A stretch of 64,000 nucleotides of DNA from Lepus europaeus (Eukaryota; Chordata; Mammalia; Lagomorpha; Leporidae). Positions 35,174 to 47,159 of this stretch are shown piece by piece. Location of the stretch: NCBI RefSeq assembly GCF_033115175.1, contig NC_084827.1, positions 145,011,701 through 145,075,700 on the forward strand, in the 5' to 3' direction. Numbering within the stretch: position 1 is the first letter of the stretch; every line of letters starts with the position of its first letter. A program made the translations under genes and the position numbers. The notes beneath the pieces were generated by a model. It ran no database searches and had not been told where the DNA came from. It saw only the letters and a list, made by a program, of their open reading frames with translations.

Positions 35174-37036
35174 ATGTAAAGTATGAATATTTATTTCAGG
35201 CTTTAGATCACAATCAATTTCAAAAGACAAAATCTAATTCCTTTGCTCAGAGTAGCTGAGGCCTCCGTGGTTGGGTGGTTTCAGGGAGGCTAAAGGGGCA
35301 CATTTCATGAGGTTCAGACTTAGCATCAAGTCCCTGACACCCACTGCGTCCCAGCCTTAGGGAGGGAAAGAATTCAAATTCACCACCGTGGGGCTGAACG
35401 AATGTGCACACACTAATGTAAATGCAGCTAAACCTGGGCAAATTTGTTTGTAAAGTTTGCTTTGTGGGTTTTTTTTTTCCATTTTCTTTTGCTACCCAGC
35501 ATATGCAGCATTTATGAACCCCAAGTGGGTTCCCAGCTTTAAACACATTAAACATCTTGAAAAACTATTTAATTCTTCAAGAATCTAAAAACAGACCAAA
35601 CGTATTTTGCCGTGAACATTCTGTGGAAATGATGTGAGATGGAAGTTAGAGTTGCTGTCATTAAAGCAAAAAAGAGAAAAAGAAAAAAGTATCAGTACAG
35701 TGATGGAAGGGTAAAGAGTGCAAGAATTCAGACATCTGTGGAGGCTATTTTCTCTCCATTAAAGGTCCAGAAAAAGGAGCAAACAGATCCATAAGGAGAG
35801 TCGGCGGGAGCTGGGTTTGTTTTCCCACCCGCTGTGAACAGGTTTTTGCTGAGAGGCCACTGCTAGGTCCCCACTTGCTCCCCTCCCTCTGGCCGGAGAA
35901 GGCGGGGCAGTGCAGGGGCCCCGAAGGGGCAGGTCACGATTCCTCATTTCCATGATGATCATCATAAGAGTCAGCATTTCCTTCCTCCTCATCTTCATCA
36001 TCAATGTCATCGTCGTCAATGTCATTGTCATACAGGAAATCTGAGCTGCTGTCATTGGAAAGCACTTTAGTTTCGATACAATGTTCCGCCAGGGTTGTGG
36101 GGACCTTCTCTTTATCCTTTTCTGCTTCAGCCTTACGGGCTGAAACCTGTTTCCTAATGATTTCAGCGTATTCTTTGTCTTTTTCTTTACTATCCCTCCA
36201 TTTCCTGAATGTAACCGAGGCGTCCACATTGGCTGGGGAGAAGGTGTTGGGCTCATTAAGCAGAGACTATACTGAACAGCACAGTCCTCACATTCTGAGC
36301 AGGATGCCATCTTTCAGGGGTAGTTCTCCACTCTGTGGGTCATCTACAGGCAGTTGAAGAATTGGAATGCATACATCTCCATTCTCATAAATGTTAGGGT
36401 GCCACATTTTGGCCAAGAATCTGAAGGTAGGTGGTGAATATAGGTAGTCAATAGGAAACTGAATATATGTCTTGAAGTAGCCGCTTTCCTAGAGGGGTTG
36501 GGGGGTCTGAAGATGGCCAGCTCCCAGTTGTAGAGGTCGGACTCATCCACCAGGGTGATCCGGAAGCCCTCCACCGGTCCCCCCTGCAGGGATTTCAGCT
36601 CCAGCACCGGGGCCTTCTGCAGCTGGCCATCAGCTGCTGGGCCATCGTTGCGTTGGTGGCAGCAGCTGTCCTGCGGGCTGGGGCCCAGTCCTCAGCACCT
36701 GCCGGATGACCAGGCCCCTCCTCTCTGCTGCCCTCCAGCCCGACTGCAGGGGTCTTCACACACCTGTGATCATCTGGGGGCCTGCTCACACACGATGACA
36801 AGGGGGGAGGGGGAGGGGTGCCGGTGGGGGCAGGGGTTGAGGGAGTTCGGGGAATTTGCTCCCGGACCTGACCTCCTCTCCCTCCCCCTGCCTCAACCTG
36901 GGGAGAAGGTGAAAGTGAGGAAGGTGGCTGAGGGCCAGGGAGCACCTCGCTTGCTTGCCCTCTCTCCTCTGCGGGGAGGGCACACGGGGCCAGAGAGAGT
37001 GGGGCGCCTGAGCTCCTGGTGGCGGTGGCTGCCTGT
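35174..37036 (-). pseudogene. UBE2R2: UBE2R2 processed pseudogene, full-length retrocopy
   Basis: Intronless minus-strand copy of UBE2R2 (CDC34B), an E2 ubiquitin-conjugating enzyme that works with SCF ligases. ATG at 36643-36645 (MAQQLMAS, then a frame shift), LELKSLQGGPVEGFRITLVD and ESDLYNWELAIF, later MWHPNIYENG in shifted frames, then VDASVTFRKWRDSKEKDKEY, AEIIRKQVSARKAEAEKDKE and the family's acidic tail, ending GNEES and TGA at 35934-35936. The span of 712 bp compares with 717 in the parent, with at least three frame breaks and part of the region before the catalytic Cys disturbed. A GC-rich 5' UTR (36646-37036) and about 760 bases of 3' UTR are present. TTTGTTTCTTTTTT at 35160-35173 and TTTGTTTATTTTTT at 37037-37050 are the likely TSD, inside the long L1. 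UBE2R2 is preferred over CDC34 from the tail and the KDKEYAEIIRKQV text. Confidence 0.94.
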
Positions 37037-37239
37037 TTTGTTTATTTTTTCTCTAATTTTAATTATTTATTTCCTCCTACTAATTCTGGGTTTGTTTTTT
37101 TTTCTTTTTTTCCTAGGTCCTTTGAGATGCATTGTTAGATTGTTTATTTGATGCCTTTCCAATTTCTTGATATTGTCTCTATTTGCTATAAACTTCCCTT
37201 TTAACACTGCTTTGGTTGTATGCCATAAGTTTTTAAAAT

Positions 37240-37588
37240 TTTTAAATTTATTTTTATTTTTAAAAGATTTTATTTATTTATTTGAGAGGTAGAGTTACAG
37301 ACAGTGAAAGGGAGAAACAGAGAGAAAGGTCTTCCTTCCGTTGGTTCACTCCCCAGATGGCCACAACGGTCAGAGCTGGGCCAATCTGAAGCCAGGAGCC
37401 AGGTGCTTCTTCCCGGTCTCCCGTATGAGTGCAGGGGCCCAAGGACTTGGGCCATCTTCCACTGCCCTCCTAGGCCATACCAGAGAGCTGGATTGGAAGA
37501 GGAGCAGCCAGGACCCAAACTGGCGCCCATATGGGATGCCGGTGCCACAGGCGGAGGATTAACCTATTGTGCCACAGCGCCAGCCCCA
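37240..37588 (-). repeat. C-SINE, type I, inside L1
   Basis: Minus copy from TTTTTAAAAGATTTTATTTAT to TTGTGCCACAGCGCCAGCCCC. Confidence 0.93.
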
Positions 37589-38026
37589 GTGCCATTAGTT
37601 TTGATATATTACTGTGCTCATTCGTTTCAGAGGTGTTTTGATTTCTCCTATGATGCACTGTTCTTTCAGGAGTATGTTGTTCAGTCTCCGTGTGTTTGCA
37701 CATGTGCTAGAGATTATTGTTAATTTCTGGCTTCATTCTATTGTCAGAAAAGAGACATGGCATGACTTCCATTTCTTAAATTTCTTGACACTTGCCTTAT
37801 GGCCTAGCATATGGTCTATCTTAGAGAGAATTCCATGAAAAGAATCTATTCTGAGGCTGTGGGATGAAATGTTCTGTAGATATCAATTAGGTCCAATTGA
37901 TCTGTAGTGTAGATTAGCTCTGTTGTTTCTTTGCTGATATTTTTGTCTAGTTGATCTGTCCATTGCTGAAAGTGGGGTGTTGGAGTCCCCCATTATTATT
38001 GTATTAGAGTCTATGTCTCCCCTTAT

Positions 38027-38345
38027 TTTTTATCTTATTTGAAAGTCAGAGTTACACAGAGAGAGAAAGAGAGGCAGAGAGAGAGAAAGAGGTCTTTCAT
38101 CTGCCGATTCACTACCAAATTGGCCACAATGGCTGGAGCTGTGCCGATCCGAAGCCAGGAGCCAGGAGCTTCCTCCAGTTCTTCCACATGGGTGCAGAGG
38201 TCCAAGGATTTGGGCCATCTTCTTCTGCTTTCCCAGACCATGGCAGAGAGCTGAATCGGAAGTGGAGCAGCCAGGACTAGAACCCATATGGGATGCTGGC
38301 ACTGCAGGAGGCAACTTTGCCTGCTATGCCACAGCGCTGACCCCT
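38027..38345 (-). repeat. C-SINE, type I, inside L1
   Basis: Minus copy from TTTTTATCTTATTTGAAAGTC to GCCACAGCGCTGACCCC. The B-box part is deleted. Confidence 0.9.
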
Positions 38346-41300
38346 GTGTCTCTTAACATTTGTTTTAAATAGCCAGGTGCCCTGGAATTGGGTGCATGGA
38401 CATTATTATAGTCACATCTCCCTGTTGAATTGATCGCTTAATCATTACATAATGCTATTTTTTGTTTCTTTCAAGTTTTTGTGTTAAAAACTATTTTGTC
38501 TGATATTAGGATGGCTACTCCTGGTCTTTCTTACTTTCCATTAGCGTAGAATATCATTTTCCATTCTTTCACTTTCAGTCTACATGTATTTTTGTTGGTG
38601 AGATATGTTTCTTGCAGGCAGCATATAGATGGGTCTTATTTTTTAATTCATTCAGCCTGTCTGTATCTTTGTATCAGAGAATGTAGGCCATTTACATTCA
38701 AGGGTATTATTGATAAATAATGACTTGGTCCTGCCATTTTCCTATAACTATTCCCATTGTTTGCTTTGGATTTCCTTTGTTCTTTTACTGGGAGGTTTTC
38801 TTCCTTCACACTCTTTCATAATAATGACTATCTTTCTGTTTCTGTATGTAGCACATCCTTAAGTACTGTTTGATAAGGCTGGATGACTGGTGACAAATTA
38901 TTTCAATTTTTGTTTATTTTGGAAGGCCTTTATTTCATCTTCTTTATGAATGAGAGCTTTGCAGGGTACAGTATTCTGGGCTGACAGTTTTTTTCTTTTG
39001 GGACTTGGACTATGTCTCTATTCTTTCCTAGCCTATAGAGTTTCTGATGAGAAACGAGCTGTCAATCTAATTGGAGACCCTCTGAAGGTAACCTGGCATT
39101 TTTCTCATGCACATCTTACAATCTTTTCTTTATGTTTTACTGTTTGGCTATAATGTGTCGTGGTGAAGATCTTTTCCGGTCATGTCTATTGGGAGTTCTA
39201 TGTGTTTCCTGTACTTGAACATCCCTTTCTCCAAATTAGGGAAATTTTCTGATATTATTTCACTTAATAGGACTTCTAGTCCATTCTTTCTTCCCACATC
39301 TCCATGATTTCCATTGTATAATAGCATCCATAAATCTTAAACACTGTTCAGGTTTTCTAATTTTTTCTTTTTTTGTGTCTGAGATATTTACAAATATTTG
39401 TCTTGTAGCTTGTATATTCTTTCTTCTGCTTCACCAGGTCTGTTAAGCCTTTCCACTGTATTTTTGTTTGAAATATTGAATTATTCATTTCTAATATTTC
39501 AGTTTGATTTCTTTTCAATATCTCTAGCTCCTGGCAAAATTTTTCATCCATGTCATTGATGGATTTCTTTAACTCATGAATTTGCTTCTCATTGTTTTTG
39601 AGCAGTCTTATGATCATTTTTTTGAACTCTCTTTCAAGCATTTCATCAATCTCTTTGTCTTTACACTCTAATATTGATTTTTTTCTTCACATTCTAATAT
39701 TGAAGTATTGTTGTGTTCCTTTGAAGGAGTCATATTGTTTATGTTTTTCATGTTTCTTATATTTCTGTGATTACTTTTAGGCATATCTGAACCACTTGTT
39801 CACAGTCCTGCTTCAGGATGTAGTGGTGTCACTCCCCAGGTCTCCCAGAATGAGAGCCAGATGTGTTGGGAATATCGGCAATCACCCATCTACATCAACA
39901 CAGATTGAACTCTCTCAGTACTGCACACGAGTGCAATTTACTCCAGAGATTGTAATAGCGACATCATCAGTCCCAGCTCCTCAAGGCAGTACCAATGTGG
40001 CATGCAAGCATGATGCTGGGGCTCGTGCCCTGGGCTCCCAGCACCATGAGCTGGAAGGATCAGAGGGAACTTCCTCAGGTCTGGTCCTCCTGAATTTTTT
40101 ATGGGCTGCTGCTGGTGCTAGCTCCAAGAAGCTGAGAAAACCTCCTGGTCCCCGGATCACACAGAGTGAATGAACACAGCTCCAGGGCTTATACCCAGAG
40201 CTCCCACAGTTGGAGTGTGCAGGGGGTATGCTCTCCGCCATGTAAAGTGTCCTATCTCTGGTTCTGGTGGATCCTGAGGCAGTGGGACCGCTTGCTGTAC
40301 CCTAGGTCAGAACAGAGTTCAGCAGTGGTTCTACCATAGCAAACCAAGTCGGGCACTTTGGAAGGAGGGAGGCATTGTGACTTTTCTTTTTGGAGCAAAG
40401 TAGTTGCTCAGACCACAGATCCCCAGGGTGGACTTGAAATCCATGGGGACTGTGGCATTCTCCTGCAGGTGGTGGGGGCCGTGGAGTGGCTTTCTTAGCT
40501 TTTTCTGGCAATATGACTTTCTCCATAGCTTGTGGAGCAGACACTGAGGCAGCTGGCTACAGTGGCTGGCAGTGGTGGCATGTCCTTGCTGTCCACACAG
40601 TCTCTGTACTGTTTCATCACTTTCCCATTGAAAATGTCCCTAAGTCAGTCTTCTGGGTAAGTGATCCTTCCTTTGTTGTTCTTGTAGTGTTCTGTGGCAG
40701 AGGTGAGTGTCTGTTCAGCCAACTTGGATTGTCACTTAGCAGTTCTTTATAGTGAGAACCACACCAGGCGATCCAAGATGGATGAATAGCGAGAAGATAC
40801 CTGATTTTAGTCACAATAAGATATCACAAAAACAAAGGAATGACCACATTCCTAGGTGACTGATTGTGAGAAATTTTCAATGGAAAATGCACAGAACAGA
40901 ACAGAGACTCCATGGACCAGAAAGGAGAGTGGACAGATATGTAGCAGCTGGTTGAATACCACTAGTGACCCCTAAGCCTACAGCGGATGGGAAAACATGA
41001 TCTTCCCAGGACAAGGTGAGAGGAGGTTGCTGTGGCTCATCTTTCTGGACGTTTTGACTAAGGCAGAATGCCACAGTCCTCACTGATTCTGAGTCTGGCC
41101 TGGGGAGCTGGTGGGAGGTAGGGTGTCCACTCAGGGAATGCAGGTGGTTCATGTCCGGGATGGAGCAGCATGCAGGGTGAAGGGTGGAGCCTTATGCCCC
41201 ATGACTGTGGGAGTCCTGGGCATAGATGATGGAACTGAAAAGGGCATGGGGCATGGCTAGATTCCTGGGCACCAGCCTGGTCTGACTTTGGAAGCCTGGC

Positions 41301-41787
41301 ACTCCCTAAACACTGGGGATAGACCTTGTAGAAGGCTCAGGGGTCACACTGTGAAGCATGTCAGTGCTTTGTGCTCTTCATTTACCTGAATAGGTAGGTA
41401 CACAAGCACTGGTGCTCTGTGTGGTTTGTGTGCCTGAGTGGGTGGCGTGCACAGGCACCATGAGCTCAATCTAGGCAGTGAATCACCTGGTTCACTTTGG
41501 CACAGAGAAGGGCTGAGGCTTTGATCACGTCAGCCAGCATCAGTATCCCCTCCCCCTACTGACTATGGTCAGATCAACCACAGTCGAATGAGCAGTGAGC
41601 AGAGCTCCCTGCCCCCGCCCAGTACACACATCTGGATTTTGGGTGTAAGCTGCAGGCATTTCCCCAAGCCACAGAGGCACATTTCCAAGAACAAAGTCTT
41701 CAGAGGAGATAGCAACAAGTGATTCCCCAGATGCATAAAGACCAATGTATAAAAATAAGACACATGAAAAGGAAGGCAATATGACTT

Positions 41788-41866
41788 CTCTGCCTGTGGC
41801 ACTGGCATCCCATATGGGCTCCAGGTTCTGGTCCCGGTTGCTCCTCTTGCAGTACAGCTCTCTCTC
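41788..41866 (+). repeat. C-SINE head fragment, joined to an inverted copy
   Basis: Plus-strand head TGTGGCACTGGCATCCCATA to CAGTACAGCTCTCT. It stops where the tail of the minus copy begins. Confidence 0.85.
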
Positions 41867-42166
41867 TCTGAGAGAGAGAGACAGAGAGAAAGGTCTTCCT
41901 TTGCCGTTGGTTCACCCTCCAATGGCCACCGCGGGCGGCGCACCTCGCTGATCCGAAGGCAGGAGCCAGGTGCTTCTCCTGGTCTCCCATGGGGTGCAGG
42001 GCCCAAGCACTTGGGCCATCCTCCACTGCACTCCTGGGCCACAGCAGAGAGCTGGCCTGGAAGAGGGGCAACCGGGACAGAATCTGGCATCCTGGCCGGG
42101 ACTAGAACCTGGTGTGCTGGCACTGCAAGGCGGAGGATTAGCCTAGTGAGGCACGGTGCCGGTCTG
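41867..42166 (-). repeat. C-SINE, type II, young
   Basis: Starts in the GA run without a poly-T tail and ends GATTAGCCTAGTGAGGCACGG. CpG-rich (CACCGCGGGCGGCGCACC). Confidence 0.92.
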
Positions 42167-43397
42167 TTACATTTTCTGAGATAGACCATTTACTAGACTA
42201 TAAAACAAGTCTCAACAATTTCCAGAAAATTGAAATCCTACAGTGTATCTTTTCTGACCACAGTGGAATGAAGCAGGAAATGAACAACATAAGAAACTCT
42301 AGAAAGTATACAAACACATGGAGCCTAAAAACATGCTACTGAATGAACAGTGGAGCAAAGATGAAATCAAAAGGGAAATTAAAAAATTAATTGAACTGAA
42401 TGAAATGGCAACAAAACATAGCAAAACTTGTGGAATACAGCAAAAGCAGTGTTAAGAGGAAAGTTTATGGCAATTAATGCCTTTATCAAAAATTGGAAAG
42501 ATATCAAATAAATAATCTAAAATGCATCTCAAGAACGTTAAAAAATAAGAAGAAATCATAACAAAAATTAGTAGGATGAAAAAAATAAAAAAATAGAATA
42601 ATCAAAATTGAAATAAAAAACTATACAAATGATCAATGAAATAAAGAAAATAACTGTATTTATGAAAAATTAAACAAATTTGATAAACCATTGGCCCAAC
42701 TAACCAAAAAAATGAAGAAGACACAAATTTAAAAAATCAGAGATGAAAAAGGAGATATTACAGAAATAAAAATAAAATCATCAGGAATTATTAATAACAG
42801 CTATATGCCAACAAATTGGAAATCTAGAAGAAATTTTTGGACACATATCATTTATCAAAATTGAGGCACAAAAATATAGAAAACATGAATAGATTAATAA
42901 CCGAGGCTGAGATCAACTCAGTAATAAAGACCCTCCCAACAAAGAAAAGCCCAGGACTAGATGGCTTCACTGCTGAATTCCACTGAAATTTTAAAAAACC
43001 AATTCCAATTCTTCTTAAACTATTCAAAACAACTGAAATTAATTTAAAATGACTGACTCCTCTAATCAATTTTGATGAGGCCATCATCACCTTAATTCTA
43101 AAACCAGGAAAAGTTACAATAAAAAAAGAGAACTATAAAGCGAGACCCTTGAGGAACAGAGCTGTAAATTTCCTAAACAAAATACTAGCTAATCAAATCC
43201 ACAACACATCAGAAGGATCATCCACCAGGATCAAGTAGGGTTCATCCAAGGGATGAAAGGATGGTTCAACATATGCAAATCAGTAAATGTGATATAGCAC
43301 ATCAACCAAATGAAGGATAAAAACCATATGATTATTTCAACAGATGCACAGAAAGCATTTGATAAAATACAACATTGATTCATGATAAAAACCTTTA

Positions 43398-43469
43398 AAA
43401 AGAAGATCTCTTCTTCTCTCTCACTTTCTGGCTCTGCCTTTCAAATACATCAATAAATCTTAAAAAAAA
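43398..43469 (+). repeat. C-SINE tail fragment
   Basis: Last part of a plus SINE, GCTCTGCCTTTCAAATACATC then AATAAATCTT and poly-A. 5'-truncated. Confidence 0.75.
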
Positions 43470-43542
43470 TTACACTCTGAGATTTTAAAAACACAAAACT
43501 GCAACATCTCCCTGTAATACCTTAACTGTCAAAGTCCTAGAG
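43470..43542. other. Short unassigned spacer
   Basis: Between the SINE tail and the THOC3 retrocopy; may contain its eroded A-tail or target site. Confidence 0.3.
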
Positions 43543-45010
43543 GCACATTTTAAAAACTTTTATTAAATGTTCAGTTCTCAAAATTATACATATTTCTTAA
43601 TTATGAAGAATCCTCCATCCCATCCCACCGTTCCCAACCCCTCCATCCACAGCAGGCCCTGTCCCAGCAACAATAAGCTGCATGAATTTACCTCAAAGTG
43701 GGGAAGACGGAAGGTCCTCAGAGGACGATCTGTGCTGGGGTTGCTTCCCAGCCTGCAGAATCCATCCTCATTAGGGAGTGATGGTGGCGGTGGGCAAAGC
43801 ATAGAAACAGCAAACACATATACAACAGAAAGGGCCCTGGAGCGGGCAGCCTGACAACACACATTTCACAACTCACACCAATTTACAAATATTTAGGGCG
43901 CCACCAGCTCCACGCAGCAGACCAAACCCCACACAGACTGGCCAGCCTCTGCCAGGGCCTCCGCTCAGGAATCATTCGGGAACCCAAACAGCTTCCCAGT
44001 CCCAGCTTCCCAGATGCTGTCGCATTTGCCACGTTTGTCATCACAGGCAAAGGCCAGCAGGGCCTTCTGGGGTGCCAGGCCACAGGGAAGGTTGGGGACC
44101 CACACTGCACCTCCTGCAGCCTGTCTACTTCACGCGATGTCGATCAAATGATCTGATGCAGATGCCAGCATTTTCCCATCGTGACTGAAACTGAGAGCCC
44201 TCAGGGGCCAATCCAGCCCGGAAAAGCACCGGACACACACTAACCCGTCCACATGCAGGGCCATGTCCCTGTAGCAAAGTTCTTCCTCATGGGGTCAAAG
44301 TCGATGCAGCCGCAGTTGGGATGCTGGGCACTGATGGACTGCATAGCCTTCAGTTCTGGGTAGCTGAGGCTGTTGATGCAACCATAGACACTGGCCGGAA
44401 GAACATGTTCTTATCGTTGCTCCAGGAGAGTTCGCTGACCTCACACTTGAGCTGTTCCTCTGCTTTGGAACCATGCACCTTGGCATCCATCAGGGTCAGC
44501 ACATCGTCCTCGTTACCCACCAGGACTCCCGCAGATGGTAATGTCCTCCCCTTTGGTGTTCACAGTGGCAATGCATTTCGTCGTCCTCACATCCAGGATG
44601 CAATTGGTTTTATCCCCCGATGCCGTGACAAAGAGGTTGAAGTTACTTGGATGCCAACACAGCTGGTCCATGCTCTCCCTATGTCCCCAGTAATTGTTTT
44701 CTTTAACCAACCGGTCCTTCTCCAAGAGAAAGATGGTGGCCGTGTCGTTGAAGGACCCTGAGGCTAAGCGATGTCCGTTGCAGCTCCAGGCCACCGAGTG
44801 CACCTTGGCGCTGTCAGCAGGGGAACTCGTGTGTCTTGCTGTGGCCCGGGAACAGCTCCTGCATCCCAAGCACGTAGCGCGAGGAGCCGCTGCTCATTGA
44901 GCCCGGTCCTCGTGAGCCCAGCGTCGAAGGCCCCATAGCAGCCAGGGAGCACCACCATGGCGAGCTCACAGACCACAGCTCACCCGCCACGGCTCCGGCA
45001 CAACCAGTCC
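43543..45010 (-). pseudogene. THOC3: THOC3 processed pseudogene
   Basis: Intronless minus-strand copy of THOC3 (TEX1), the WD40 subunit of the THO/TREX mRNA-export complex. ATG at 44956-44958. Clear parent text: SSRYVLGMQELFPGHSKT, SAKVHSVAWSCNGHRLASGS, FLLEKDRLVKENNYWGH, QLCWHPSNFNLFVTASGDKT, DVRTTKCIATVNTKGEDI, and near the end SPTFPVAWHPRRP. The parent stop corresponds to 43965-43967. The span of 994 bp compares with 1056 in the parent, with many frame shifts and small deletions, more decayed than the MEMO1 and UBE2R2 copies. A 3' UTR with AATAAA (reverse, about 43558-43565) reaches about 43543. 5' UTR to about 45010, then L1 text resumes. I could not find a convincing TSD. Confidence 0.92.
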
Positions 45011-45565
45011 TGGCGCCCTTCCGTGTTCATAGCAGATCAAGTCACAACAGCTAAGGCACTGAAGCACCTAGATGTGCATCAGCTCATGAATGTATAAAAA
45101 TGTGTTATATATACACACGGTGGAATACTGCTCAGCCATAAAAAGAATGAAATCCTGACTTTTGCAGCAAAATAGATGTGACCAGATATCATTATGTTCA
45201 ATAAGCCAGACCCCAGAAGACAAATAACATGTTTTCTCTGATTTCTGGTGGTTAATATATAGATAGTATAAAAATTTTTAATGTATATGAGTCAAAATGA
45301 CATCTTTGGATTATTGTTTATAGTCTTTGTCTATATTCCTGATGGACAGTAGTTTTATAACATTTTACTTGTTGAACTCTTTATTTTGTGGAGAGTTAAG
45401 CCTCTGAATATAAAGAAAATTAAAAAATATGTTATTGCGAAAGTTAAAAAAGAAGGGAAGGAAGGAGAGAGGGAGAGAAGTGTCAGCATATTAATAGAAT
45501 TGTTTTTATGAATGACATTAAATCTGTTCTCTTTATATTAATTTTTAAAATGTAAATACAGCAAT

Positions 45566-45902
45566 TTTTAAGATTTATATTTTATTAATTTGAAAGGCAG
45601 AGTTAGAGAGAGAGAGAGAGAGAGAGACAAAGAGAGAGAGTTCTTTTCATCAGTTGGTTCACTCCCCAAATGACCACAATGGCCAGGGCTGGTCCAGACC
45701 AAAGCCAAGAGCCAGGAGTTTCTTCTGGGTCTCCCACATGGATGCAGGGCAAATGCACTTGGGCCATCTTCTGCTGCTTTTCCCAGGCTCATTAGCAGGG
45801 AGCTGAATTGGAAATGGTGCACTGGGACTCGAACCAGTGCCCATATGGGATGCCAGTATTGCAGGTGGAGGGTTTACATTCTATGCCCCAACACCGGTCC
45901 CA
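45566..45902 (-). repeat. C-SINE, type I
   Basis: Minus copy from TTTAAGATTTATATTTTATT to CTATGCCCCAACACCGGTCCC, with a GA run at 45605-45642. Confidence 0.92.
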
Positions 45903-45914
45903 ATAAAATAATTT

Positions 45915-46015
45915 AAAAAAATTAATGGAAAATGTGTTTCATGAGAAAATCTGCATAGATTTCAAAATTTTTTATTCAAAATAAACTTACATTTCTGAAA
46001 TTAATTTTTAAAACC
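45915..46015. repeat. MITE-like element, partial copy
   Basis: ATTAATGGAAAATGTGTTTC, TGCATAGATTTCAAAA and CAAAATAAACTTA match the inner text of the copies at 6620 and 17610. The right end is lost. Confidence 0.4.
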
Positions 46016-46238
46016 CATACCAGTAATTTGAAAGGGAAAATCTACTGAGAATAATTATTAACTAGTAAAACAAGGTTGATAACCAAAGGTACATGAGCAC
46101 TGTAAAGAATGTGGGAGGAGCAAATATAGAGAAGTTGACTGGGTGACATGGCCAGAACTTGTCTGCAGTGGGCCCATGGGTGATGGGTGAGCAGGAAACT
46201 GCCCGCTTGAGTGCTGGCAAAATTCCCCGAGGGTAGAG
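46016..46238. other. Unique sequence
   Basis: Nothing recognised. Confidence 0.4.
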
Positions 46239-46249
46239 ACCATGGGGTC

Positions 46250-46876
46250 TTTTGGTTTTTTACTTATTTATTTATATAAAGGGGACAAGTTTCATGTATT
46301 TCATAAATACAGTTTTAAGAGCCTAATGGTACTCCCCACCACACCTCTCCCTCTGTGCTTCCTTCTTTTTTTCTCATTTTTCTTCTAAATTTTACAATGA
46401 CATACTTTCAATTTTCTTTATAATCACAAGATTAAATAAAGAATTCAACAACTAGTAAGTAGGAAAACCACTGATCCTCAAGAATATAGACAAGGGCTAT
46501 AAACAATAATCAAGTTTCCAAATGTCAATTTTGCTCATAAACATTACATTTTTGTAGTCTGTATATTAGCTACTACAAATCATGGAAAACATATGATATT
46601 GTCTTTTTGGGAGTTATTTCACTAAACTTAATGGTCTCAAGTTTCATCCATTTTGTTGCTAAAGACAGGATTTCATTCTTTTTTTTACAACTGTGTAGTA
46701 TTCCATGGTGTGTACATACCACAATTTCTTTATCCAGTCTTCAGTTGATGGACATGTCGGTTGAGTCTGTATCTTAGCTATTGAGTTGTGCTGCAATAAA
46801 TATGGAGGTACAGATAATTCTTTCATGTGCTGATTTCATTTCCTTTGGGTAAATTCCCAGGAGTGGAAGTGCTGAC
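46250..46876 (-). repeat. L1 LINE 3' end insertion with 11-bp TSD
   Basis: Reverse 3' UTR and ORF2 C-terminus ('gtattccatggtgtgtacat', 'gggtaaattcccaggagtgg'). Perfect ACCATGGGGTC at 46239-46249 and 46877-46887. 5'-truncated at 627 bp. Confidence 0.93.
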
Positions 46877-47159
46877 ACCATGGGGTCCTCTAAAGGCTGT
46901 AAGAAAGAAGTCAGGTCATAAAACAGGAAGAAAACGCCAGAGAAACCTTATTCTCCCTGAGGTCTTGCACTTTCTCTCTGGTGCCCTCTACTGACAATAC
47001 CTAAAATGATGACAAGTTCTAGGGAATCACCACAGTGTCAGAAAGCAAGAGAGAGTACATTTGGAGCTTTCACTGGCAAAATATTGATTGATGCTGGGAC
47101 GGTATGTTGGCACTGTTCTTAAAAACAAAATGTGTGCTATGTATGTGTATATGATGATA

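Larger units (their letters stand above)
30762..40766 (-). repeat. Long L1 LINE, reverse, nearly complete but broken up by later insertions
   Basis: Read from its 3' end: poly-T and 3' UTR (30762-31180); ORF2 C-terminus ('ggctgagtagtattccatag'); RT at 32500-33030, where the minus strand reads [19 protein letters not shown] and [12 protein letters not shown]; endonuclease at 37590-38720; a coiled-coil ORF1 fragment at 39357-39641 (LLKNNEKQIHELKKSINDMD); GC-rich 5' UTR at about 39790-40766. Interrupted by SINEs at 33338, 34474, 37240 and 38027, a nested L1 at 33848-34437 and the UBE2R2 retrocopy at 35174-37036. It carries many stops and cannot move on its own. Confidence 0.85.
40768..45540 (+). 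repeat. L1 LINE, plus orientation, 5' UTR to 3' UTR with gaps
   Basis: Starts 'gatccaagatggatgaatag', the usual L1 5' start. GC-rich 5' UTR to about 41560, then 'agatgcataaagaccaatgt'. After a SINE pair (41788-42166) ORF2 text runs to about 43390 ('catggagcctaaaaacatgc', 'ccaggactagatggcttcac'). After the THOC3 retrocopy, ORF2 C-terminus and 3' UTR ('gtggaatactgctcagccat') run from about 45015 to 45540. ORF1, part of ORF2 and most of RT are missing, so the right part could belong to a different L1. Confidence 0.7.

Noticed and set aside
35759-36310. 183-codon minus frame rich in Met and Thr
   Set aside because: A shifted frame of the UBE2R2 acidic tail; the true frame is the one ending GNEES.
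36004-36357. 117-codon plus frame
   Set aside because: Antisense shadow of the UBE2R2 retrocopy.
44321-44761. 146-codon plus frame
   Set aside because: Antisense shadow of the THOC3 retrocopy.
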